Of a stretch of DNA of 64,000 nucleotides, positions 35,810 to 46,843 are shown piece after piece. The stretch spans positions 186,001-250,000 of the forward strand of contig NW_023501038.1 of assembly GCF_014066305.1 (NCBI RefSeq). Reading direction: 5' to 3'. Under the pieces are notes generated by a model. It worked only from the letters and a program-made list of their open reading frames with translations, ran no database searches and was not told the DNA's origin. This DNA comes from Letharia columbiana (lineage: Eukaryota; Ascomycota; Lecanoromycetes; Lecanorales; Parmeliaceae). Positions within the stretch are counted from its first letter, which is position 1. Each line of letters starts with the position of its first letter. The translations under genes were made by a program, and so were the position numbers.

Positions 35810-37170
35810 TAATAGCTAACTCTTCTTTCTTGATGGCTATAAAGATATCGATAAGACTATACTTCAGAATATCGTATTATAAAGAGTATGAAATGACTCT
35901 AAGATAGCTATTATTATGGCTTCATCTAATATCGCCTTTATCCTCCTTTAAAATAACACTATCGCTTATTCTCACTTTAAGATTTCTTTTAATACTATTA
36001 CTTAGTCTAATTGCGCTATATCGATAAAATCTAATTTAGCTTAGTTATTAAAGATAATCAAGCTTATTTTCTAAGACGAGGTCTCTATGTAAAATCGCTA
36101 CGATATCGAGACCGTTAATCGTATACTTTAAGATATTCGAAAGAATCTTACTCCTTTTAATAGTATAGTTATATACTTCTACAATAACTTTCATTAAATT
36201 CTTCTAATTATTAAGAGTGCTAAGTTAGATTACATCGCTCGAACTACGTTAAGAGCGTCTTATCTTTAGAACTATATTTAAATCCTTAGGCTAATAGAAA
36301 ATATAAGGTTTCGAAACCTTAATCTCACTGATTAAGGCCGGATTGATATAGAGGAATTCGTCTAAAGGCTATTAAATATAGATAATAATATCTTAGTAAG
36401 CTTCGAAGGATAAGAAGCTATCGATTAATCTATCGAGTAACTATTAGACGACTCTATCACTTAGCTAATTAATACTATTTATAATAACCTTAACCTATAT
36501 CGAATAGCTAATTTCTATATATCTAGAGTAATCCTTTATACTCTTAATAAGAATATCGCCCGATTTAATAGTTAAGTTCTTAATAAGTTCTCTAAGACTA
36601 AGATCGTTTATAATAATAGAAATTAAGTCGTTAATAAGAAAGATAGCTTCCTTCTATTCACTAAAATAATAAATACCTTTAAATCGGCCTCGCTTTTACT
36701 CTATTACTTGAAGTTAAAATAGAATTATATAATAATGCTATTGAGGAATTTAAAGTAGCGTATAGGTCTATATAATAAGATACGTCTATAAGTTAAGTAT
36801 ATTAAGTCTAAGATACTCGATTATTATATTCTTAGAGGCGAATATAACGGTGAATGATACTATATACTACGCATCCCTCTAGCTCCGCCTAATTCGAACG
36901 ATCTATATACTCCCTTTTAACGCATCTAATTCTTAATTTAATTGGCCTTTAGCATAACGATTAATAAGGCTTAGGGCTAGTTATTATAGTAGATCGGCCT
37001 ATATCTATACCTCGAGGTCTTTATCTATAATTAACTATATATGACCCTGAGCCGAGTTATTAATAAGGCCGGCCTATTAATTATAGCCCTAGACGATCTA
37101 TTAAGAAGGCAATTCACTCGGCCGACGAGGTATATCAAGAATAAGGTTATTAAGTAGATGCTACTTTCTC
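35810..37170 (+). pseudogene. Helitron SF1 (Pif1-like) helicase domain remnant
   Basis: One plus-strand frame, read through RIP stops, shows Pif1-family motifs in order. Motif I is FFLDGYKDIDKT (about 35,826-35,862; family G-x4-GKT, the glycines changed to D). Next is SSNIAFILL, then motif II F*DEVSM*NRYDIE (from about 36,066). The block N-N-F-H-*-I-L matches the family GDFRQILP, ILRLIENIR follows, and a long C-terminal stretch holds IMLLRNL, QVK-like GEYN and IPLAPPNSND. The end has LYMTLSRV (about 37,040; family motif VI ALSRV). The order and spacing leave little doubt. Confidence 0.9.
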
Positions 37171-37452
37171 AGATAAGAACGTAATTAGTTAGCGATCTAT
37201 AGTGATAGAAGTAGATTATTTGCCGCATAGAAAGCAAGCAGAGTCCGATTTGACTTAGGGTTAGGGCTTTTACCTTCTTCATCAATTTCGTAGTGGTGGA
37301 AGTAGGTCAAAAACGCACAGTAAGCGATTAGAGTTCGATTTATACTTAGGGCTAGGGCTAAAATTCGATTTAACTTAGAAAAATCCAACTCCATTTGACT
37401 TAGAAAAATGAAAAATCCAACTCCATGAATTTAATTTATAGGCCTTTACTTG

Positions 37453-40197
37453 TTTAATTATAAAAATATAATTTTTATATCGAAGTTAAAAGTATTAATT
37501 TTAAGATATAACTTTAAATTTAAATCGTAATAATATAGAAACGGCGCGGTTATAAAAGTATTTCGAAGCTACTAAAATATCTACTTAGCGTTATCTATCT
37601 ACTCTAATAATCTAAATTTCTTATTATCTTTATTTTCTTTAAGTAAATTAATAAGTAATATTATTATACTAAAATAGTTATAGATAAATCGCTAATAGAA
37701 ATTAATAAAATTTAAAAAGACTTATATATCTTAATAACTTTTTAATTTTAACTACTTTTTAATAATAGTAATATATTTCTAATTTATTATAATATCTTTA
37801 ATAAATATAATAAACTCTAGAAACTTAACTCGCTCGATATAGAATTAATATTTCTTTAGATTAACGTATAGTTAAAATTAGCGTAAACGCTTAAATACTT
37901 ATTTAATATATTATTAATACTTCGCTAAATTAGTACTATAAATTAGAATATTATTTAAATATATTATATATATTATATTTATTAGACTCGTAAAGATTCT
38001 ATTAATATACGCTTAAAAAGTTATCGATATATTAGCGAGTTTAAAAGATATAATTAAATATTCGAAGTGGCCGTAGCGATTACGAAACGCTATTTTTTAC
38101 TTATTATCTTCTTTAATTTAAATTTAATAATAGATATTCTTAAAATTTAGCTTTATAAAGATTTTAGATTTATATAAACGATTTAAAGTCTTAATAATTA
38201 GAGATAATAAGTATCGATTTTTAATAGTTATCGCGTTTAGATCTCGATAATTAATATAAAAATAAAGTTTTTTATTCTAAAGAATTAATACTTCGACTAA
38301 GAAAGTTAAATAGCGAATTTAATTTTTCTAAAGAAAATTCTTTAAATAGCGCTATAGCTTCGCTAATTTTATTTAAAATAAATTATATAAGAAGTTATAT
38401 AGCGACTTTTTATCGCTTTCGATTTTAATAATATAATCTCTCTATTTAAGTATAAATAAGATTTTTACTTTTTTATTAAAAAAAATATTATTAAACTCTA
38501 ATAACTTCTAAAAAAGCTTTAAATTATATTTATTTTTTAATTCGCTTTATATTATTATAGCGTATATAATTATAAATATATTTAACTTCTATTTAATAAT
38601 TTAAATAAATTTAATTAATTCTTTAATTTATAATTTATTAGCGTTAATCTTAAATTACTATTACTTTATTACTAAGTTTAATAATACTTATAATTAATTT
38701 AACTTAAATATATTTAATATAATATTAAGATCTTTTTAATTAATAATATAGAAGAGTATATTATACTTTTTATTTTAATTTTAACTATTTACTAACTAAT
38801 AATTTAGCTAATACGCGCTATAATAATATATACTTTAATTACTTAGCGCTTTTAATTATAATAAAATAATATTATAAAATTCTAAATTCTATTAAATTAT
38901 AAACTTTTATAAAATTAAATTAATATATACTTTAGTATTAAGTAGAGTAACGAGTTACCTCTATTTATTCTAAAGCTTTATTTACTTCTTCGTAAGAATA
39001 AAAGAAATTATCTCTATTAATCGTTATTCTTATCTCGCTTCTAAAGCGATTATAAAATTAAATCTTTTTTTATTAATATTACGTTAATATAGATTATAGA
39101 TAATTTATCGAGATCTAAATACTTAGATATCTAATAACTCTATTTTCTATAATAGAAATAACTATTCTTCTTATAATTAGAATTAAAGAATTCGATTTTA
39201 CGCTTTATATTATTATCTTAAATATACGCTATATAAGCGCCGCTATTTAAAATCGATTTAGACTTTAAAATTCGATTCTTTAAAGACTTATTCTTAATAA
39301 ACTCTTTTAAAGATTTTAAATAAAAACCGTCGTCGAAATATATATATTTTAAAATCTTTTTCTATATAATAATCTAGATAAGAATTTCTTTCTATTATTT
39401 CGATATATTATTAATATTTAAGATCTTATTTTTAAACTCTAATCTAAGCTTAATTAAGAAGAAATTAACTCGATATTTCTTAGAAAATAGAGTTATATAG
39501 ATCTTTAACTTCTTTAAATAAATCTTAAAAATAGATATCTTCTAATTAAAGCGTTATTTAGCTTTCTCTTACTTTTCGTAAATAAAGAGATAATAATTTA
39601 CTAAATTCGCTATTAAATCAAATAGAAACTACTTAAAGAATTTGAAAGTTATATTCTCTAAATTATAAATTTAATAGTATTTATATTATTAGATATTAAG
39701 ATTATCTTTTAAGAATTATATATAATAAATAATTCTTAATTAGTTAATAGTAAAATACTTAGAATTTATAAGAAACTTAATTTTAACTTCGCGAAACTAG
39801 CGTAGATACTCTCTCTTATTAATATTCTTATAAAAATATATTCTTTTAAAGTAAAGTATTTTCGTTTTAATTAATATATTCGCTAGAGATATAATAATAA
39901 TTAATATAAATAGACTCTTATTAATTATAGACGATAAGTTAGCATTATAAAGTTTATAATTATAAACCTTTAACGTAATTAATTCTTATTCTTATTCTAG
40001 ATAACGATTTTCGATCTTAATAACTATAAGATATTATTTTATAATAAAATCTTCTATTAATAAGAAATTCTTAAACTTATTATCGACGCTATAGTAACTC
40101 TTAATATTATCTTTATTTTTTATTATATAATCTAGAGATAAACCCGATATTATAATAATAATAAATCTTTTTCTTTAAAAGATAAAGAGATTAGAAT
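37453..40197 (-). pseudogene. Gypsy-B gag to RNase H
   Basis: Read on the minus strand from 40.1 kb downward. A Gag zinc knuckle stands near 39,130-39,175, with its Cys and His changed to Tyr (Y-x2-Y-x4-Y-x4-Y for C-x2-C-x4-H-x4-C, all TGY/CAY to TAY). Reverse transcriptase follows: INYRDLNAITIKNRY near 38,230-38,280, FIKLNFKN, then FRNRYGHFEYL. The active-site box YLNNILIYS (37,935-37,961) has both catalytic aspartates changed to asparagine. RNase H begins and is cut by Helitron RA at 37,452. The coding strand is opposite to the apparent TATA sequence in the LTR. Confidence 0.87.
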
Positions 40198-40472
40198 TAT
40201 AAAAGTGTAATTTATTAGCGATTAGCTAGCGAATATAGACTATAAAAAATATAATATTATTATAAAATTTAATAATATATTTAATAATAGAATTAATCTC
40301 TAAGAAATATTAAAACTTCGAGATATATAAAGTAAATCTATATTCGCTAAGCTCTTAAGTATATAAGATATATTATTAAAACTAAACTCTAAAAGAAACT
40401 CTAACGTAGAATATACGATATCGACGTCTTAGCGTAAGTAGCGTTAAGGCTTATAACGTATTAGATCTAATA
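40198..40472 (-). repeat. 275-bp LTR, right end of Gypsy-B (5' LTR)
   Basis: Equal in length and similar to 19,551-19,825 in the same orientation, 20.6 kb apart. It directly abuts the Gag-side end of Gypsy-B. The right flank is ctata (40,473-40,477). Confidence 0.7.
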
Positions 40473-40679
40473 CTATAGCGTATATTTCGAATAAAAATAT
40501 ATCTTACTCTAAGTTTTCAGAAATGTAAAATAACTTCTATATATTTTATATATATTTTATACTTTATAAGTATTTAGAACGAAAATATAGTTATTAAATA
40601 GAGTACTAAATTGTATAAGACGAAAATATTGAAAATATTCTTAAAAATGTGAATTTTAGATAATAGTTAAACGGGTTTT

Positions 40680-41612
40680 AAAGAAGTAATAATCTTATAT
40701 ATTAATTAATTTAAAAAACTTCGATAAGAAAGATATAGAGATTACATCTATACCTCGTTAGTTAAATATTCTTATTAATAGTATTTATTAAAACTTACGC
40801 TATATCTCTATTATAAATCGCGTAAAAAATATAAAATTAAATAAATAATATTTTAATATCTTAGATTTTTATAATATTAATAATTAAATTAAGTAGAATA
40901 GCTAGCGTTAATACTTTAAAGCAAAATTTAGATAAAGTACTATAATCTTTTTTATTAAATTTAAGAAAATCGATTATATATAGAATTATTATAAGTTTAC
41001 TATATACGACGTTATTAAAATAAGAGTAAACGAAGATATCTTAGACTTATATTAAATTGCTTAAGAAATAATCGATGAATTAGATAATATATTTGGAATA
41101 TATAATAAGATTGCTAAATTGAATACTGAGATATTTAATTCTAAATTTAATATAGAAGTAATAGATAAGAAGAAATCGTTTAAGAATTTCTACGTATAAT
41201 TCTCTATAGCTGTTACTCTCTTAAGATTTACTAATATCTATAAGATATTTAATTTAAAATAACTAATCTTCACACGCCTAAAATATCAGATTTTAGAATA
41301 ATCTTTTAATACTTTTCGAGAATTAGTTATTTTTCTATAAGTATTAAATATAAATCTTTAAGCTATTAATAATACGTTAGATCTAAAGAGTAAAAAAGAG
41401 ATTAATAAAATTAATAAAAATTTTATCCTCTCGAATAATTAGCGTAATACTTTCTTTACTAAAAGAAATAATAATATTACTATTAAAAATTTCTATATAT
41501 AAGAATATAAGTATCTTAAATTATTAATAAATAGAATTTAAAAAGAAGATAAATATTTTAAGTGTTTAAAGACTAAATATCATTTTAGCGATAATAATAT
41601 TTTATATAAGAA
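40680..41612 (+). pseudogene. Gypsy-D gag, first part
   Basis: The plus-strand frame ends in a zinc-knuckle-like block (YFKCLKTKYHFSDNN, with Cys/His partly changed to Tyr) at about 41,555-41,600, just before a small Helitron inserted at 41,612. The coding phase resumes at 42,210 (aa + t = aat). A 5' LTR was not found between 40,473 and 40,680. Confidence 0.65.
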
Positions 41613-42209
41613 CGAGTAAAGGCCTATGAATTAAATTCATAATCATTTTTTTTTAATCGAGGCTGTCGAGTAAATTTTAGTGAGCGATCTTTGATAAGCG
41701 ATATCTGAATTCCTTACCTTTAAATATCTATAAGACTAAGTTTAGTAATTCTTTTTTTATCTAAAAGCCTACATTATACTCTATAGTTTAAACCAAAAAT
41801 TCTAAAATTTTAATAGAAAACAAAAAAGTTATTCTAAAATCAAATAATGTACACCTGTTTTTTGATTAGGGCTGTCGAGCGGATTTTGGTGAGCGGACTT
41901 TGGTGAGCGATATTTGAATTCCTTGCGCTTTAATAATTATAGGACCAAATTTCAAAATTCTTAAAAATTCGGAAAGCGCAGACTGCGCTCCAAAATTTAA
42001 AATTTAAAATCTTAAAAAGTTAATAGAAAATAAAAAAGTTTTTCTATATGTTAATAATATATACCTATTTTTTTAATAGTTGCGAACGCTAATTTATTTA
42101 CCCGCGGTATCTAATCAAAAAGCGTAGACCTAACGAATTAATAATTGGCTGCATATATAAATTCAAGGTTTTCTAGTTTAGCTCTATCTTATTCTATTAT
42201 ATATACTAA
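41613..42209 (-). mobile_element. 597-bp miniature Helitron S
   Basis: CGAG (complement CTCG) at the left is preceded by A, with the start of the hairpin (ctatgaattaaattcat). The 5' end at 42,209 (complement TTAGTATATATAATAG) is followed by T. It shares only about 25 bp at the 3' end and about 140 bp at the 5' end with the family. Its middle holds two direct copies of an unrelated ~210-bp sequence (about 41,645-41,860 and 41,866-42,070) marked by ggctgtcgagyrrattttrg and repeated ggtgagcg. Confidence 0.8.
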
Positions 42210-44350
42210 TATAGATCTATTAATAAAAGAATAAGTTAATATAATTCTAAAAGTCGTCGACGTTAAGAAGAATATCCTCGCTAAACTATTATAAAAATTA
42301 GAAAACTAAATATTCTTAACTAAGTCGTCGCTAGAGATCTAAAAATCTTATATACTCGTACGTTTTAGAAGTAAGCTATTTGATAGAGCGAGGATACTAA
42401 TAAATCTTTTTACTTAATAAAATATCGCTTAATCTATTAATGTTCTCGCTATATTAAGTAGCTCACTTCTAAAACGCACGAGTATAAAGATTAAAGAGTT
42501 AGAAACAGAAAGAATACTCGCTTTTATCTCTCTATCCGCGTATACTATTACTACTAAAGCCTCTTTATAAAATAAATATTAATTAGATTTTTATAGAAAA
42601 ATTATTATATTAATAAAATAAATTAAGATTAACTATCTCTCGAATATCGAAGCTTTAGCACTAAGCTTTATAAATATATCTTTTATTAAAATAAATAAGC
42701 TATTTAAAGTAGTATTAATATAATTCTATAGATTACGACTAGTTAATAATAAATCTACCTTTATTTCTAATATTATATATATAATCTTAATAAAACTTAT
42801 CTTAAAAGATTATATAGAAGAACTTTAATACTTAATTATCTTACTAAAACAATTTAATATTATTTTAAAAATACTATAATTAGAATAGTATAATTCTTAT
42901 ATATTCTTTAGATTTAGAATTATTATACTTAATTTAAATTATTATATATTTAACTATTTATTATATAATAAATCTATTACTATTTAGAGTAATAATAAAT
43001 TTTTAAAAAAGAATTTAAATTATATAGTAAAGATTATATTTAAGAAAAAGAATATAATAGAGATCTCCATCTATATCTTTATTAAGATAATTAAGAAATT
43101 AAAGAATTAAGTTATTATTATATAGTCTTAAAACTTCGAATAATTTTTTAACTTTATTAATAAGAAAGCGAAGTTTACTATTAATATCGTCGCTATTATA
43201 ATAAAAGATTATAAAAAATTCTTTTATAAGTTAAGAAAGAAACCTCCGACTATAGAATAGCTATAGAAATAAGTTTTTATAATATATTATAAATAGTTAG
43301 ACGTTTAAAATCTTATTAAAATTAATAAACTTCTCTCTTATCGCTTTATCGACTATGAAATATATCTTAAGAAAGAAGCTATTCTACTATTAAAGAGAGC
43401 TTATAGACTCTCTAAAGACTAGATATTAATCGTAAAGAAATATATCGATAAGATATTAGAGAAAGACTATATTAGATTAAGCACTTTTTTTTTACGTAGT
43501 ATTTATTCTAATTATAAAGAAACTCGATAAGAGACTTAGACTATATATAAACTATAGAGCTCTAAATATACTTACTATCTCTAATTAAAATACTCCTCTA
43601 TTAATTAAAAAGACTCTCGCTAAATTATATATAACGAAGATATATAATAAATTCGATATTATAGCCGCTTTTAATAAAATTAGAATAAAAAAGAGTTATA
43701 AAGAAAAGATTATATTTCTTACTCGATATAATCTATTCGAATATATAATAATATCTTTCGAGTTATATAATGTCTTTATTACTTTTCAAATATTTATTAA
43801 TAATACCTTACGCGAATATCTAAATATATTCTATATTATCTATTTAGACGATATTCTTATCTATAGTAATATTAAAGATAAGTATATTTAATATATAGAA
43901 AAGATATTAGAGAAACTTTAATAAGTTAATCTCTATCTTAATATTAATAAATATAATTTTTATATTATTAGAGTTAAATATCTAGAATTAATTATTATAA
44001 CGAAAGAAGTAAAAATAGATATAAAGAAAATTAAAATTATTATTTAATAGAAGGAACTTAGATATATTAAAGATATATAAATATTCTTAAAATTCGCTAA
44101 TTTCTACTAAAAGTTTATTACGAGGTATTCTAAAATCGCTATATCTCTTAATAAACTTTACTTATACTTAATAGAAGAAAGACTTTATCTATTTATAGAT
44201 TTAAGAGTACTTTAAATAACTTATTTTTAAAATACTTAAGAAAGCTTTTATTACTATCTTTATATTTATTTATTTTAATTTAAATAAAAAGACTTAACTA
44301 GAAATAAACGCGTCTAATTTTATAATTATTATTATTCTATTATAAGAAGA
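42210..44350 (+). pseudogene. Gypsy-D protease to RNase H
   Basis: Plus-strand frame with RIP stops. A retropepsin-like region at about 42.6-42.98 kb has ALSFINISF...RLRLVNNKST. Reverse transcriptase starts near 43.34 kb (LSLYRLF-type, KEA) and runs through an almost intact active-site box, YLDDILIYS (43,841-43,867). RNase H begins near 44.27 kb and is cut at 44,350 inside its acidic segment (SNFIIIIILL*ED). The frame resumes exactly at 49,742 after two tandem Helitrons. Confidence 0.87.
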
Positions 44351-45056
44351 TAAGTAAAGGCCCATGAATTAAATTCATGGAGTTGGATTTTTCTAAGTCA
44401 AATCGAATTTTAGCCCTAGCCCTAAGTCAAATCGAACTCTAATCGCTTGCTGTGCGTTTTTGACCTACTTCCACCACTACAAAATTGATTTAATCTATAT
44501 GGTATACAGGCACATATGTGCGGAGAGAGGCGCGCTAAGGCCTAATTAGGAAGGTGTATCGAGTGTGGAGGATTGATCCGTAATAATTGCCCACAAAAAA
44601 CAGAGAAAGGCCATGTCCTTATGGCAAGAAGTATCGAAATACCGGAAAGAAATGGAGACAACGTGCCAATTAGTGGTGTGAATCCCACAATATCTCCTGC
44701 CGCAGTGAAATTTTTCGAATAATGAAATAGCTGTCAGAGCAAGACATCGGACGGTTTCAATTCGTCCAAATATGCATCGTTCCAGAGTGATGATTTGATG
44801 TGGAACCGTGGAGAGCTATTTTTCTTATTTATTGTAGTAATTATCATATTAATGTAGTGGGGATGCGGCAAGTTGCGTGGTGTTCTCCGCTTGCTGAGTG
44901 ATGATTTGTGTGGCCGTGAGTATATGACGTGGGATCTTGGAGAGCTGAGCCGTGTTCTTGACGATGGTGGCCTTGTTGCCGCTTGGTTTCTCCGCAGTGT
45001 TCTCCATAGTGTTCTCCGCAGTGTTCTCCGCATTTGCCTGTTGTAGTTCCTCCTCT

Positions 45057-45880
45057 TACTCCTTAATGCAGTGGGGATGACAGGCTAAGTTGCAGTGGTG
45101 TTCTCCCGCTTGCTGAGTGATGATTTGATGTGGAACCGTGGAGAGCATATGACGTGGGATCTTGGAGAGCTGAGCCGTGTTCTTGGTGCTGGGGGCCTTG
45201 TTGCCGCTTGGTTTCTCCGCAGTTTCTCCATAGTGTTCTCCGCAGTGTTCTCCGCATTTGCCTGTTGTAGTTCCTCCTCTTACTCCTTAATGCAGTGGGG
45301 ATGACAGGCTAAGTTGCAGTGGTGTTCTCCGCTTGCTGAGTGATGATTTGATGTGGAACCGTGGAGAGCATATGACGTGGGATCTTGGAGAGCTGAGCCG
45401 TGTTCTTGGTGCTGGGGGCCTTGTTGCCGCTTGGTTTCTCCGCAGTGTTCTCCGCATTTGCCTGTTGTAGTTCCTCCTCTTACTCCTTAATGTAGTGGGG
45501 ATGACAGGCTAAGTTGCAGTGGTGTTCTCCGCTTGCTGAGTGATGATTTGATGTGGAACCGTGGAGAGCATATGACGTGGGATCTTGGAGAGCTGAGCCG
45601 TGTTCTTGACGATGGTGGCCTTGTTGCCGCTTGGTTTCTCCGCAGTGTTCTCCGCATTTGCCTGTTGTAGTTCCTCCTCTTACTCCTCAATGCAGTGGGG
45701 ATGACAGGCCAAGTTACAGTGGTGTTCTCCGCTTGCTGAGTGATGATTTGATGTGGAATCGTGGAGAGTATATGACGTGGGATCTTGGAGAGCTGAGCCG
45801 TGTTCTTGGTGCTGGGGGCCTTGTTGTCGCTTGGTTTCTCCGCAGTGTTCTCCGTATTCGCCTGCTGTAGTGACTTCTCT
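45057..45880. repeat. 200-bp tandem array in Helitron F3 (clearest units)
   Basis: The landmark tactcct(t/c)aatg occurs at 45,057, 45,281, 45,481 and 45,681, so successive units are 224, 200 and 200 bp. The 224-bp unit has extra copies of the 12-bp motif gcagtgttctcc. Units are nearly identical, which shows recent amplification or homogenisation and escape from RIP. Confidence 0.9.
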
Positions 45881-46046
45881 TGCACTGGCTGAGTGGATTG
45901 GTGTGAGACCGTGGAGAGTAGGCCTGTTGTGTCACTGCTGCTGATGACTGTCTCCGCAATGTTCTCCGTAGTGTTCTCCGCATTCGCCTGTTGTAGATCC
46001 TCCTCTTATTCAACTGAGTGCGAGGGTACCGAGGGTAAATGTGTTC

Positions 46047-46465
46047 ATATTGGTGGAATTGGTAGAATTAATAGAATTGATAGAATTGGTAGAATTGGTA
46101 GAATGGTGGAAGAAGAATGGTTACACAAATAGGTGGAAGGATTATTATCCGATCCCGGACGCGTTTGGTGTGACTACAATATTTGAATGTCAGTTTAACT
46201 CACCTACCGCTGGCTTGGGAGGAGTATGTAGGGGAGGACGTATCCGTTCGGGCTCTTTTTGAGGGCCTTTCAACGCGTTTATGAGCAGTAGTAGGTAGCT
46301 GTTGGGCTCGCTTGCGGCCTCGATTGCCAGCAGTAGCGGATTCGCCGAGGGGTGGCCTGGGGGCGTCAGTAAGGGGCTCTAATTGGGCGAGGGGTACCGA
46401 AGACGATTGTGTTCATATTGGTGGAATTGGTAGAATTGGTAGAATTGGTAGAATTGGTAGAATGG
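46047..46465 (-). repeat. Two GGTAGAATT 9-bp microsatellites in Helitron 5' module
   Basis: 46,050-46,110 and 46,415-46,465 each carry four to six GGTAGAATT-like units. They lie within two related blocks (ccgatcccggacgcgt follows each). RIP-mutated counterparts (attctattaattctattaa) occur at the same place in the other long copies, so the pair is an old feature of the family. Confidence 0.8.
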
Positions 46466-46843
46466 TGGAAGAATAACAAACAGGTGGAAGGATTATTATC
46501 CGATCCCGGACGCGTCTGGTGTGACTACCATGACTACCATATTTGAATGTCCATTTAATCCACCAATAGTAGGCCAAACTTCATAATTTTTACAGCGTTA
46601 GAAAGCGCAAAGCGAGCTCTACAATTTGAGGAATTATGAAGTAACTGTATGTATCGCAAGCTGAGTACTTCAAAGTGTAAAACTTCTACATACAAATTTT
46701 TGATGAGGGAGGCGCGGGAGGGCTACCGGGCTGACTCAGCCGGTCTAACCAAAAAGCGTACAGGACCCGAATTTATGATTGGCTGCACATACAAATTCAA
46801 GGTTTCCAAGCTCAGCCCTACCTTATTCTTTTATATATACTGA

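Larger units (their letters stand above)
31076..37452 (+). mobile_element. Full-length Helitron RA (Rep-helicase remnant)
   Basis: A 6,377-bp element. The 5' end TTAGTATATATAAAAG is preceded by A (RIP form of TCAG). The 3' end is the palindrome CCATGAATTTAATTTATAG (37,423-37,441) plus 11 nt ending CTTG, followed by T. It shares about 650 bp of 5' arm and about 200 bp of 3' arm with the eight short copies, and is the only copy in the window with Rep/helicase coding sequence. It interrupts the RNase H domain of Gypsy-B without target duplication. RIP is present but patchier than in the flanks. Confidence 0.93.
44351..46843 (-). mobile_element. Non-autonomous Helitron F3, best preserved copy
   Basis: A 2,493-bp copy, almost untouched by RIP. 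TAAG at the left (complement CTTA) is preceded by A44350. The perfect palindrome lies at 44,362-44,380, 11 nt from the end. The right (5') end at 46,843 has the unmutated form TCAGTATATATAAAAG in complement, and shows that the ancestral start is TC. Subterminal ctaagtcaaatcga is repeated. The tandem array spans about 44,780-46,010. The 5' module includes two blocks with (GGTAGAATT)n. It abuts Helitron F4 with no spacer. Confidence 0.93.

Noticed and set aside
37250..37275. Telomere-like ttagggttaggg / ccctagcccta
   Set aside because: Occurs once per Helitron copy in the 3' subterminal arm, only two units long, followed by unrelated sequence.
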